From NCBI GenBank assembly GCA_030549495.1, contig JAUIRK010000157.1, positions 727,501 to 791,500 of the forward strand: DNA of 64,000 nt, given 5' to 3'. This stretch comes from Nectonema munidae. Taxonomy: Eukaryota; Nematomorpha; Nectonematoida; Nectonematidae. Position numbers and translations under genes: made by a program. The notes beneath the pieces are model-generated. The model saw only the letters and a list, made by a program, of their open reading frames with translations. It had not been told where the DNA came from and made no database searches. Numbering within the stretch: position 1 is the first letter of the stretch; each line of letters begins with the position of its first letter. Shown here in pieces: positions 45,427-56,619 of the stretch.

Positions 45427-46329
45427 AGAGAGAGAGATTTATAAATTCAAAACACTAAAAAAATATCTATAAAATTAGGGTTATTATATTAAGTTTATTT
45501 TTTTAATATACCTATCATTGTCTATAAAAAATCTCTTTGAAGATATTGATATAAAAATTATTCTGAATGGATTGTCATTTTTTGAGATTTCTTGAATTAA
45601 AATTATTGCATCTTTTTTACTCCATTTTTTGTTTAAGAATGTTATTGGATAATTTTTACCTTTCTAAAAAGTAAACTTATTTTCAATATTTTTAAACTAT
45701 TTTTTATAAAAATATGTAATGAATAAAATAATCTTTTTCGTTCAATTGTAAAATAATTTGAAAACCATTTTTTAAAATTATTTTTCCTCTTTTGAGCATA
45801 CAAAATTTTATTTTTGTTACCGATAAAAGTTGAGTGTCGTTATGAAGTACCCTCAGATTTGCAGTAGACAGTGAGGGGCTTGATCCCCAATGGTTCTATT
45901 TCCTAAATTAAACAATCTAATGTATACAAAAAACTATACGAAAATGTATGATCAACTTTCAAAAACTATCAAGAATTAATAAATAGGACATAGTTGTGTA
46001 ATTTCAATTAGAATTCTTTATTTCTATCCCTTAGTAAAACTCAAAAATTATCAGTTTTGCCCTCTGTACTTGGAGTCTGGAGACGTGGCTGTGTCTATAT
46101 CGTATAACTGTGATAGACTTGAAATTTTGACCCATTTTAAATTTTCTTAATTTTATATATTTATTTATATTATTTAAAACATGCTAAACCTTTGAATGAA
46201 TATTTAAAATGTGTATTATTTTCCGATTCATTTGATATAATAATAATAATCGACCCGAATTTGAGTTATATATAGTTGATTCGAGGTAGTAATGTAGCTA
46301 TGAATTTGAACAAGATCTCACAAATTTTT
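45427..46329. other. Intergenic with a possible SINE remnant
   Basis: At 45828-45905 the text GAGGGGCTTGATCCCCAATG resembles the B-box region of SINE family B but the rest has decayed. No gene is seen. Confidence 0.4.
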
Positions 46330-46790
46330 TTAACTGAGCAAATATTTCTTATAGCACAAAACTATATTAGAAATAATTTCCTATAATTTAAAGCCAAAAG
46401 GCTTATCCCTATTGATTTAATTTAAATTAACAATATAATACACAAGTTAGGATAAATGCCTTGACTATATTTCCTAAATATAATTTAAACAATCAAGTCC
46501 TTTATTTTAGAATTAAAATTTCTTGCATTTTTATTGTTAGTTATTTGTTTTAGTTTTTTTATTGTAGCAAATTTTCTTCCAAACATTTTAGCCATCTTTT
46601 TAAAATTTCACGACTTCATACCTGACTTTTCCTAGCCCCACGTCCTAAATTTATTTTTAAACAATTTACTTTACGAATTGAATAAATGTGTAGGTTGCAA
46701 TAATATGAATATTATATAAGATGATTTTTTGCTTTTTTATGTTTATAATCTAGTTTGGTAACATTTCGTTGCTAAAAATTTTAAGATTTA
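46330..46790 (+). repeat. Old direct duplication, copy 1
   Basis: The order TTATAGCACA(A)AACTATAT, TCCCTATTGATT, ATACA(C/T)AAGTTAGGA-like, TAAATATAATT(T/A)AAAC, ATATAAGATGATT and CTGGTTTGGTAACATTTC-like is shared with 47375-48115. Divergence is considerable, and copy 2 has about 280 extra bases (roughly 47720-48000). Confidence 0.65.
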
Positions 46791-47374
46791 ATTTTAAGCA
46801 CTAATGCATCTCAGTACAGAATAATCAATCCACCTAACCAATTTAAATGATATGAACCAGACCTGTTGACAATCGGTACCAAGAGAGGTTGAAAAATATT
46901 TTTTATCCACTGTCTTTCTTTATAATAAATCGATTTCTTGTCTGTGACCTTTTTTAGCCAGTCTGTTTTCTCGTTTCAGACCCAATAAAATTACATAAAG
47001 TTATACATTAAAAAATATTTATATTATATATAAATTTACGATATTTATGCCATATTTAAAAAATCTTTGACTTTACGAATCTGCTAATGATTTCTGCAAT
47101 AAATCCGTGAGATTTATTGAAAAAAGAGAAACACAACATATGAGAACACGTGATCAAAAGAAAAATGTAATAGTAGTAATGTATAATCGGCCTTCTTTTA
47201 TATTGTCAAAGTATTCGTCCTTTGAGGAGCTATATAGTTTTAGAAAGAAGTATGTAACTTTTCCACACCGAAGATGTATCGTTTTTTAAATTAACTAGGT
47301 GGGTTGTAATTATTTAATATTGAGTGTTTTATAAAAGATCTTGACTGTCAACAGGATACTCCTCCCTTACGAAT

Positions 47375-48115
47375 CAAATTTTTTTATAGCACATAACTAT
47401 ATAAAAAAGTATTCTCTATAATTGAAAGCTTAAAAGGTTTATTCCTATTGATTACTGTAACTGAAAGAGTTAAATTAATGTAATAGAATATACATGTTAG
47501 GAAATATGCCCTTATTATATTTGCTAAATATAATTAAAACGATCAAGTCGTTTATTCCAGAAATCAAATTTATAACATCTTTATTCTTAGATAATAATTT
47601 TATATGTTTTAGTTTTTTCTTTTCCAATATTGTCTTGAATATTTCTCCATGTTTTTACAATTTCCTCCAGTTTTTTGTTAATAAAACTTATAAGTATTCA
47701 ATTAATTGCAATTTTATTGTTTTTAACTGTGGCACTTATGATATTGTGGATAATGGTAAATGCTAGGTTTGGCTTTAACGCATTAGGTATCGCTATACTC
47801 TTTTGAGTACACGAAAAATATCCTAGGTTAACTTATTTATCTGCTTTTCATTGGTTCTAATGTGTTAAAATTATAGTGTTTATTTTGCACTTCTTGTGTT
47901 ATTTTATGTACAAAGTATTTCATTATCATGTAATTATCCCATATCACTTAAGTAATGCAATAGCTAATTAATATAAATATAAGGTCTGCAGCATATTTTC
48001 TTTCAAATACTTTAGAGTTTAAATTTCTATTTAAAAGAGCGAAATTATATAAGATGATTCTTTTCTTTACTATATTATTAATCTGGTTTGGTAACATTTC
48101 TTTTCCAATCCCCTC
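47375..48115 (+). repeat. Old direct duplication, copy 2
   Basis: Second copy of the block at 46330-46790, about 1.05 kb downstream in the same orientation. The frame at 47494-47766 within it is not conserved in copy 1, so it is not a gene. No inverted ends were found, so this may be a local tandem duplication or two insertions of one element. Confidence 0.6.
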
Positions 48116-48373
48116 TGTCACTGGAATAAAAATAATGCATCATGAATAGGGTTAACTAGTTGTTAAATTTCTGTTAACAATATTACAATGCATACGATTG
48201 GCTGATAAGTTGCGTGTATATCGGCCAAAATTAATGAGATCGATAAGTTGCAGATACAGCGGTGCAACCCTAAAGCAAACCCCACAAGTGTGTATCTTTT
48301 TATTGATAAAATGTTATATTTATTCTTACAATTTTTTTAAAATATTAAGCTAAAATTAAAGTTTTTGAGAGTT

Positions 48374-48497
48374 ATGAAAGAAAGTTTCTCCTCGGAAAGA
48401 CTGAGTGAAGAAGTTGATGAACCTTTACAATCATGGACTGAGGCATTAAATGAGCCACAACTTGAATTTGATGATTCTGATTTAATCAAGCTTCCAG
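48374..48497 (+). CDS. Possible first coding exon of an unrecognised gene
   Basis: From ATG the frame reads MKESFSSERLSEEVDEPLQS then WTEALNEPQLEFDDSDLIKL and P. It is acidic, with ordinary codon use, unlike the Phe/Ile/Lys-rich chance frames nearby. It ends CAG|GTTTTT, a plausible 5' splice site, leaving phase 1. The block at 51251 begins with two bases that complete the codon (GAG). I do not recognise the protein. It could equally be a transposon exon or chance. Transcript evidence would decide. Confidence 0.35.
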
Positions 48498-49420
48498 GTT
48501 TTTTTAATATTAAATTTCATGCCTGAGTGAGGATTAATGCCTTCAATTCAATTTATGGTAGCTGCTAGTGATATAAATCTTTTTTAACATCTTTCTCATC
48601 CCTTACTAAAGGGGGCAAAGATCATGGATGCAGGACCTGTCCACTGAAGTGAACTCAAGAATAGAACAAAAGGGCTTGTCAAAATAAATATAGTTTAAAA
48701 TTCAGATATCAACCAAAAACAATTGCTTTATTTCAAAAAAATGATTCCGCCCTGATTACCCCTATAATACATATTTATACAAAAAAGATATATACGCATA
48801 AGTGAACGCATCTACTTTTATCTTGGGATAGAATCACCCCACCTTTAACATTTAAAGACTAAATTTAAGTCGATTCTTACGATGCTTATAACTTCTGCAC
48901 TTCATAACCAATTTTAGCATGAATTGAAATTCTGAAAACATTCAATACTAATTTTAATTAAATATACAATTATGTCTTTTAAAGAATTAAAATTGCAGAT
49001 AGTGATAATTAGGGCAGTTAAAAGTCAATAAATCAACTCTTGAATTCTAATAGAGCACTTATTCTAAAACTAAATAGTCTTATTTTATAGAGTTTATGTA
49101 AAAGAAGCCCAAGCTATTAGGTCCACAAAAGGCAACTTTTTTAAGTCCATTTTTTGTAAGTAATGTAAATTTTGTAAAAATTTAACCGGTTAACAAAAAC
49201 AAAAAAGGAGAAAGTATTTAACAATTTTGGAATTGCTTTTATATACTGAAGAGTTCACAAACTAACTAAAAATATATTTCATTTTTATATTTACAAATAA
49301 CAGAGAGGGGAAAGAAAAATCCCAGTGATTAAAAAGCTTTTGTCCAAAGATGCCGCCTTTTCAAAAGAGAATACTTTAAAATATTACATGGTATCTTCAA
49401 TAATAATTGACAAAATATTG
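48498..49420. other. Non-coding, probable intron or intergenic
   Basis: At 48960-49020 the text ATATACAATTATGTCTTTTA resembles the outer edge of the palindrome's arms (49421 and 49910), so a third partial unit exists. Otherwise nothing is seen. Confidence 0.4.
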
Positions 49421-49910
49421 ATTATGTCTCTTAAATAATTGAAACTTCCAAAAAGCGAACAGTGATAATAAACAATTAAAAACTTTCAGGTTATACACTT
49501 TTCTCTTAAAGTTTCAATAAAATTAAAAAAATCTTTTGAAAAATCACTCTTAGAATAAAAACTTAAAAGATGAATGCTTAGAAATTAGTTTTGTTTTATT
49601 TATATTTCATTCTAAATTTTTAATATTATTTTTTATCTACGAAGAGGTTATGACAAAAAAACATTGATACACTAAGTTTTTAACCTCAGCGTAGACAAAA
49701 AATAGTATTAAAAATTTAGAATGAAATATAAATCTAAAAAACTAATTTCGGGGTATTTACTTTTTAAGCTTTTATTTTAAGATTCATTTTTCTACAAAAA
49801 TTTTTTTATTTTGTTGAAACTTTAAGAGATAATTGTATAACCTGAAAGTCTTTAATTATTTATTATCACTGTCTCCCCTTTTGGGAGTTTCAATTATTTA
49901 AGAAACATAA
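49421..49910. repeat. 490-bp near-palindrome, foldback-like
   Basis: Two arms of about 235 bp are inverted copies around a spacer of about 25-30 bp centred at 49665. Matching blocks include TCTTAAATAATTGAAACT, ACTTTCAGGTTATACA, TCTCTTAAAGTTTCAA, ATTTATATTTCATTCTAAAT and TCTACG...GAGGTTA. Arms differ by scattered substitutions, so it is neither recent nor an assembly mirror. It looks like a foldback or long-TIR MITE. No target duplication was found. Confidence 0.8.
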
Positions 49911-50215
49911 TTGTATATTTAACGAAAACTTATTTCAATTTCTTAAAAAACACAATAGTATATTCAATTAAAATGTTGCTTTTCGTATTGCAATATCATC
50001 CCTTTCAAATATTTTTTGTCCCTTTTTATTCAACCTTAAAAAGGTTTCGGGAAGATTCAAACACCACAATGAAACTGCAAACAACTTTTGGGCGCTGTTT
50101 TTCTCATTTTTCTCGTACATTTCAAAGTGTCGAAATTGAGTATTACGCGCATATACTTATGTAAAATAGTAGTATAAAGCGTATCAGCTATAGATCGCTA
50201 CCCTTTAGAAGTTAA

Positions 50216-50346
50216 CCCTTTCGTGACCAGTGTATCATATATGATACATGAACAATTTTACCTTCGTCTCTTTTTTCAAATAGTTTTGTATATGAATCTT
50301 CTGCTTTTTAGTAAATATCGTCTGCTTTTTTTGGTCACGAAAGGGT
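50216..50346. mobile_element. TTAA-type hairpin MITE, copy B
   Basis: A 131-bp element between TTAA at 50212-50215 and 50347-50350. Ends CCCTTTCGTGACCA and TGGTCACGAAAGGG are perfect inverted repeats. Next to the left end is the perfect palindrome TGTATCATATATGATACA (50231-50248). The right half has GAATCTTCTGC and AAATATCGTCTGC, shared with copies A and C. This is the best-preserved copy. Confidence 0.88.
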
Positions 50347-50780
50347 TAAAATCTTATTCGCATTGCGTTTTTATTCACTGAAATTATTTTCATTTTTAAA
50401 ATCTTTCGTGATCAAATCTCTTCAAAAATATTTTATTACAATAGAAATAATGTAGGGATGGAAGTAAGGGTTTTAATTCTGCATCCTTATTTATACACTC
50501 TTCTTCCCTTTTGTTGTCTACGATGCAATTACGCCTTTTCCTGATATAGTTAGTTACCTGTGCCTACAATTGTGTACTGAACAATTAACTTTTTACGCGT
50601 AACGTGCACGCTCATCTTTTTCCAACACTTTCACATATGAGTGACAAGGAAGAATGGAGTGTTACATTTAGTTTCTTATTATACCAGCATGCATTGTAGA
50701 CACTTTAACTCCCGCGTTTAATTAAAATCTTGATATCCTTTAATTATTTTTCTTTAATTATTTTTTCCTTTATTTTCACA

Positions 50781-50935
50781 ATGAGCATCGATTCGTTCAC
50801 GCTAAAAGGTTTTAAAAGACTGGAAAGTAGTCTTATACATATTGATGTTGCTGAAAGAGCTTGTAAAAGCATGGTATACCGACAACTGATTGGTGCATCA
50901 TCGGATTATTTATCGATTATTTTATCGAAAAATTG
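50781..50935 (+). CDS. Unrecognised small ORF or exon
   Basis: From ATG: MSIDSFTLKGFKRLESSLIH followed by IDVAERACKSMVYRQLIGAS. Composition is balanced and amphipathic, unlike background frames. It sits 5' of the exon-like block at 51251 but no splice donor in it keeps phase with that block. It may be the start of another transcript, or chance. Confidence 0.22.
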
Positions 50936-51250
50936 AAAGATTTGCATGTGAATTAGTTGAAAACAGTAAAACTACTGATAAATTTTTAATCACTAAGGTC
51001 TTCTCAGATCAAATCAGCAGAGGATGAAAAAGGAGGATATTATCATCATCTTCCTCCTCTTATCCTTGTTTTCCTTTCTGGTGACGATAGATTTGACCTG
51101 AAGAAGACCAGAGTAGTCGAAAATTTATTGTTCAAAGAATTTATCTAAATATAACTTACTGTTTTCTTCCTTTTTTCTTCTTTTAACTTTTATTCATGAC
51201 TTCTCAGCAACACTTTCCTTAAATTTAATGATCGATTTCAGTCTTTTTAG

Positions 51251-51345
51251 AGAAACAAAGTGAAATGAACTGGCTTAGTAAAAGTGGAGAAAACACTTTA
51301 AAAGTTGAGGAAAACCTCAATCCCTTTGACATGGAATCAAAATCG
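51251..51345 (+). CDS. Possible second coding exon of an unrecognised gene
   Basis: Preceded by GTCTTTTTAG, an acceptor-like site. Reads KQSEMNWLSKSGENTLKVEE then NLNPFDMESKS. The two leading bases AG complete the phase-1 codon left at 48497. The downstream donor is uncertain. TCG|GTTTCT (51345) leaves phase 0, whereas the block at 53236 needs phase 1. A shorter option A|GTAAAA at 51277 would fit the phase but discards coding-like sequence. The model is therefore not closed here. Confidence 0.3.
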
Positions 51346-52260
51346 GTTTCTATAGTGATAGCAAACTTCTTTACCACATACCTACTGAGCTATGAAGAAA
51401 ATAGTTTACACTATTTATATTCCCGCGCATTTTTCTTTATAAATGTGCATAATTTTTTGTAATTGAGTAAAGGCAAAAAACATAGTAGTTAAATTAGCAG
51501 CTGACACGCCAGGCAATGTAACTTTACCGCTGCGGAGGTGGGAGTAAAAGATGTCGAAAGAAAAGAACGGTGGTCACCAATCAAATGATAACAAGATATC
51601 TCTCACAAGGATAACCAATAACAAACCGTTTAATTAAAGCGTGTATAATATTGGATAAATGGTTCTTAACACGGACGCTATCTTTTTTAGATTCTTGAGT
51701 GTTCAAGATTACGAATAACAAGTATTTTAGTATCAAAAATATTTTTTGTTGGCCAAATGCTTTTTCTTTCATCAATTTACCGTTATCCAACGTGTCGATT
51801 TAAATGCCCTCAAATCTAAATTCTTTTACTAGACGGTATTTTGTTCACAATATCCTCAAGGCAATCTCCGCATAAAAATTTTTCATCTTTCTGCAACTAT
51901 TTTGGGGAGCATACGCGCTAAGTATATTTGTTATGTTTCCATCGATCATTCACCATGATATATTAATTTAAAACCGGAAACTGATTCTCACAAGCTTCAT
52001 TTCCACGTGGTCTCGTGGGTATAAAGACTACGCCTTTACCTGTCATTAAATCGACATTAAAGCAGCCCAATTTTATTCCCGCGAAGATAAGCCTGGATTT
52101 AAACAAAAACCTGCCTTGAATAAAAACCAAGAAACTCTAGATGTTTAAAAGAATAAGTGCCTATCAAGCCATGTAGTTTTGTAACGTAAATTTCAACAAA
52201 AATAAACTTTTACAATTTTGATGGAAAGAATGATCACACATAACTGTATTAACTGAACTT
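51346..52260. other. Non-coding or decayed transposon sequence
   Basis: Probably intronic or the upstream part of the Tigger relic that follows. FIPAKISLD-like residues near 52075 may be a trace of it. Nothing firm. Confidence 0.35.
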
Positions 52261-52264
52261 TGAA

Positions 52265-52715
52265 GAAACCTTTCAAGTTGAAGTGCTTAGCTCATTATGA
52301 TGAATGGATAAAAACTGGTAGAAAGGATTTTACTAAAAGCGGAAATATCAAACATCCTTAAAAATTTCTAATTATACCTTGGATAAAAAAAGCATATTTT
52401 AATCTTCAGTTAAAAAAAGCCGTAATATGTATGGAATTTCCAATAAATTCAATTGTTCACAAGACAGCTTGATTAATGTTTAAAAGTTGAAAATTTGCTC
52501 TATATTTATATAGTGATGAAATTATAAAAAAAATTGCAAATTCTGACCAAAAATAATGCAGATCTGTCATGTTTAGATGTTAATCCTACAGACCTTGATC
52601 TTTAAGAAACACTTGACGATGAAACCGAGCTTTTCGTTGAAAAAGAGGAAGATACTTCACGGAATTTAGATTTTTCTCTAAAGGATTTCTTTTATAAGTA
52701 CAAACTGATAAAAAG
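52265..52715 (+). pseudogene. Tigger/pogo transposase C-terminal relic
   Basis: KKPFKLKCLAHYDEWIKTGR then KDFTKSGNIKHP, followed after a stop by IIPWIKKAYFNLQLKKAV. This matches the segment after the DDE domain in Tigger/pogo-type transposases: NKPFK....YDEWM..G...FTK.GN...P......W...AW..I. Next, an acidic tail occurs (ETLDDETELFVEKEEDTSRN, 52611-52670), as in many such proteins. At least two stops interrupt it. It probably lies in an intron of the putative gene at 48374-55444. Confidence 0.6.
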
Positions 52716-53235
52716 TTAGTTAATTTTAATTTCTTATTTTTGGGTAAGAAATTTTTTTATAAGACTTCCTTCTAAATTCAGCAGAAAAGGGTTTCGAAAA
52801 ATGTCACTTAATTAAAAAAGTTGAGCCTCTGCGCTATTTTTTGAGTGAATAAAGTATATTCTTTTTATTTGCATTTTCTTTTTTCTTTAGCTGAATTTGC
52901 TTTGCAAAGTGTTTACTGAGTGAATGAATATTCACTTTCAGTTTGCAATAAACACGCAAAAGATTTGATTGAAAATTAATTTCGATGATATACTTTTATA
53001 AAGTTGTGTTCATTTTTAGATAAATATATATGGTATGTACATAGTTACATGGAGAATATATTTTGAACTTAGGGAAAGTAATTAAGTTACAATAAATGTA
53101 ATTACAAAATGATATGCTTGAATTGTAAAAGGGTGCAACTAAGCTAAACATGGTATTGAATGCTTTTAATGTAACCTTTCCTCTATTTGTTTCTAGCTTT
53201 CTATCTTAATTTTTCTAATTAAATTTTTTTTATAG

Positions 53236-53508
53236 AAAAGAAATTTTTGGAAAAAGATGGCAACACCGTTACAGACCCTAAACTTTTCCTTGAAAATATC
53301 GAATGTCCTATTTCGTTTGAAGATTTTAATCAATCTTCGAAAGAAAGGCAGTTTTTTGATGAAAATTTTGAAGATTGTTTGCCTCTTGAAAGCGATAGTA
53401 TTTGTGCGAATTCTAGAAAAAGTATTACTCAAATCAGAGAAGAAATTCAACAAGATTTATCCAATTTCAATTCTGAAATTAATAAATCTGCCATACTGGA
53501 TGTTGCAG
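53236..53508 (+). CDS. Possible internal coding exon of an unrecognised gene
   Basis: This is the longest coding-like block of the region, 91 codons. It is bounded by TTTTTTTATAG on the left and TTGCAG|GTAAAT on the right, both good splice-site matches. It reads KKFLEKDGNTVTDPKLFLEN, IECPISFEDFNQSSKERQFF, and ends SITQIREEIQQDLSNFNSEI then NKSAILDVA. It is acidic and polar, and the C-terminal third may form a coiled coil. It starts with two bases (phase 1 in) and ends with one base (phase 1 out). I recognise no domain. Confidence 0.5.
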
Positions 53509-53774
53509 GTAAATAGTTCATTTTTAATGAATCACACATCCAATTTTGCGTTATTTGAATTTAATAACCAATAAAAAGACTTTCAACCTCAAACCCTGTT
53601 CCTTTATGAGGTTTGGTTCGAATAAAGTGGAGTGAGCTTTTCAGATTATATAAAATTTCGAAATATATTTATAAAAAATATAATCCTCGTTTCTCAATTA
53701 CGCATATAAATGTATTATTAAAAATAGAGGTCATGGTCGGATTTACTTTGCAAACCTAATAAAACATATTTGCT

Positions 53775-53980
53775 TAGTCTATGTGAGTTCATTTTTCTCA
53801 GAAACACTAAATAAATGAATTCTTTTTTCTTATAGTAGAGAATATTTTTTACTGGAGTATATAGTATATACAATTAGTCTATGTGAGTTGGCTTTTCTCA
53901 GAAACACTATATGAATGAATTGCTTTTTTCTTTCTGTGGCAGAGAATATTTTTTTCTCGAGCATAGTATATATATATATT
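53775..53980 (+). repeat. Two tandem units of about 100 bp
   Basis: TAGTCTATGTGAGTT at 53775 recurs at 53875. Both are followed by TTTTTCTCAGAAACACTA-like text, ATGAATGAATT, TTTTTTCTT and GAGAATATTTTTT. The units are about 90% alike by eye. No ORF. Confidence 0.8.
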
Positions 53981-54134
53981 TATATACAATATGCATAGTT
54001 TATTGGGATCTATGATGTTTTATTTTTTGGAAATATTGTGTCATCATTGTCAAAATAGCTTTTCACTTATTCCTGACAATGAGTACAACAGCAACTACAC
54101 AATGAATGACATCTTTGTTCGAATTTGTTCAAGC

Positions 54135-54412
54135 CAAGATCTTTTGATTAATATATGCTATTATACTTACTTTGCCTCATATTTCATAACGGTTTATTCA
54201 TACACAGTTCCCCTATTTTCCTAACAACAATTTGTCCACACTTTTATATGCAACAACGCTTTTATTGATAGTGTTCTTTCATATGAATAGTTTTGCTTTT
54301 TAATTGATATCGTTAGCTTAGGATTAATATTTGCTAGTATGCTTACTTTTTCTCATAGTGCATACCAGTTGATACATTCACAGTTTTACCCTATTTTATA
54401 TTTGTCTCTATT
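54135..54412 (+). repeat. Diverged direct repeat, about 180-bp period
   Basis: GATTAATATATGCTATTATA with CTTACTTTGCCTCATA (about 54147) is echoed by GATTAATATTTGCTAGTATG with CTTACTTTTTCTCATA (about 54322). Both are followed by TTGATACATTCACAGTT-like text. No coding function is seen. Confidence 0.6.
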
Positions 54413-55343
54413 TGTATGTGTTCAAGCTTTTTTATTTGATAATATATATATAGATATAAATATAAACGATAAACGATATAAAATTGGAAAGTTTCCAAAA
54501 ATCAAACTGGCGTTAACATTTTAAATATAATGTCCTTAAAGTTATCATGTTTCGTGATTATCTCCAACTTAAAAAGTTTACTCTAATATTTTTTTTCCAA
54601 AATTTCTTATTCAATAAAAAAGTTATTTCTTTTAGCGAAAAATGAGAAATAAAATATCGATTTAGTGTATATACAGAAAGAAATTTGAAGGAGATTGTTT
54701 TTTTTGTTTGCAATATTCATGTCTTTTCTCTATTAATTCATCCTCTTTTCAACATTATAAAGTAAATACGGATTCATCTTTTTCATCCCTAAATTTAGTA
54801 CACATTGAAAAAAGAGCTAGTTTCCAAAAAGCAACAACGGCCATAAATTTTTTCTTATTATGTTTCACTTGATATTTTTTAAAATTTAATCTTGAGTCTT
54901 CCTACTATACAACAAAGCTTCAATTAAAGGCTTGCATTTTTTTGGCTGCTCATTTCATAGTTTTGTTTTTTACTTTACACAAAGTTCTTTGTAGTTTCTT
55001 CCATGTACTTGCATTACATTTAACAGAGCAAAATACTACATTATTTAAGAGCGGAAATACAATTTCCATTCTGAATTAGGCCTGCGACGCAAAAACTCTG
55101 GAAAACCCATCTTAACCAATCAATTCTGTTTCATAAACCTTTTCAATATAATACAATGAAATAAGTTGCATGTTCTGAATTAAAGTTTAGCAGACTTGGC
55201 ATCGTTACTACTAAAAATACCTTCGTTATATCATTACTTTGAACAAAAAAGGGGTTGTTATCTGTATCATATAAATAAAATTGTGTTGTTTTCGTTAACG
55301 TTGGCTTAAAAAAAATTCGTTACTTTTCGCTATTTTTTTTTAG

Positions 55344-55444
55344 AAAAAAATGTATCACTATTTTTAGAAAATAGCAAAAAAAGTGCTAAAAATCAAATAC
55401 TTAATTGGGCTGAAAGTTTTGTATTTTTGAAAGATCACATTTAA
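55344..55444 (+). CDS. Possible terminal coding exon of an unrecognised gene
   Basis: Preceded by CTATTTTTTTTTAG. Two leading A bases complete the phase-1 codon left at 53508 (GAA, Glu). It then reads KNVSLFLENSKKSAKNQILN and WAESFVFLKDHI before TAA at 55442-55444. The phase match to 53236-53508 is exact. It is amphipathic and of ordinary composition. Function unknown. Confidence 0.38.
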
Positions 55445-55696
55445 TTTGCTAAAATGTCTTTATGTGAAAGATTAAAATAACAAAAAAAAACGCTAAAATA
55501 GTTTATTTAAATTTATGTCAAAATTAAAGAAATGTTTAATAGTACAAACCATTTGAATGTTTAAATTTTGAAAAACGCGTTTAAATACTTCATAAATAGA
55601 CGAATGCAAATTTTTTGGTTGATTAGTATTTAAAATAATTTGTTGAGTTTCGAAAACTTTTTGTCTACGTGATGAAAATCAATTTTTCAATTTAGA

Positions 55697-55894
55697 TTGG
55701 AAATATTGAGTGACGTCGAAAAATTTTGTACTCAAAATTTTATTTTTAAAGAAATTTTTGAAAGGGAGAGTGAAATTAATGACAATAAAATTATTCACCG
55801 CAAAATATTATTTCCAGATTTTACAGATTTGAGAAGTGCATTCTGCGGGGATTTTTTCAATGAAGATCCAAGATTTTTATTCTGTATTGAATAG
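55697..55894 (+). CDS. Coding-like block, unrecognised
   Basis: An open frame without ATG starts after TTTTTCAATTTAG (acceptor-like). It reads EILSDVEKFCTQNFIFKEIF, ERESEINDNKIIHRKILFPD, FTDLRSAFCGDFFNEDPRFL and FCIE, then a stop. Composition is balanced. It would need a phase-2 upstream exon, which neither 53236-53508 nor 55344-55444 provides. So it is an alternative exon, a separate fragment, or chance. Confidence 0.3.
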   Translation: MEILSDVEKFCTQNFIFKEIFERESEINDNKIIHRKILFPDFTDLRSAFCGDFFNEDPRFLFCIE

Positions 55895-56323
55895 AAGAAT
55901 GCTTAGTGAAAATTATTTGCAGAATTTTAGAATTCCTGATTAAATATATATAACGCGTTGATTTTATACTCCTGATTATAACACTGAGTGTGTAAATATA
56001 TCTACCATGAAATTAGAGAAAATTAACAAAAATACCTTGTGGTGGATATCTTTATTAACGAAAATCAACGAACATATCGTTATTTTGCCAATTTTTAATC
56101 ACGCTATTGAATTTATTTTCCGAATGTTTCCCGCAGGGCATAGAACGAGATTATAACCAGAATTAACTTAAGCTCACACAATGCGACCACATTTGTCATT
56201 TGATTACCTTCCAAATTTGCCATTTAATATTATTAATTAGTTAAATAATAATCATTTATTAATACAGTGACTCGTATGACATTAATCATGATTACTTTGT
56301 TTGCCATATGTACGTCGGCAATA
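55895..56323. other. Intergenic, no gene seen
   Basis: No structure supported. It could contain the 3' UTR of the putative gene. Confidence 0.4.
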
Positions 56324-56331
56324 CACTAAAG

Positions 56332-56611
56332 CAGGTGTTCTTAACCTTTATTCAGTCATGGACCCATTTAAAAAGCTGATGAAAGCTATGGACCCTCTAC
56401 AAGGAAATTTTCACATAAAAGTTATAAAAAAAACCTTGCATGTAATTAATATTCGTTCGTGCAAAAAAATAATTAAACTTTTTATTAAAATGATCCATTA
56501 TAAAATGTTTTTAAATAAACAAATGGGTTTTTTATTCGGACCCTCACGGACCTCTTCAAACCCATCCATGGGCCCCTACGAGGTCTATGGACCACCGGTT
56601 AAGAATCCCTG
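56332..56611. mobile_element. hAT-type MITE with exact 8-bp target duplication
   Basis: A 280-bp element with ends CAGGTGTTCTTAACC and GGTTAAGAATCCCTG lies between exact CACTAAAG copies (56324-56331 and 56612-56619). GGTC(C/T)ATGG-like words are repeated in both subterminal parts. The open frame crossing it (56301-56900) is therefore spurious. Confidence 0.9.
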
Positions 56612-56619
56612 CACTAAAG

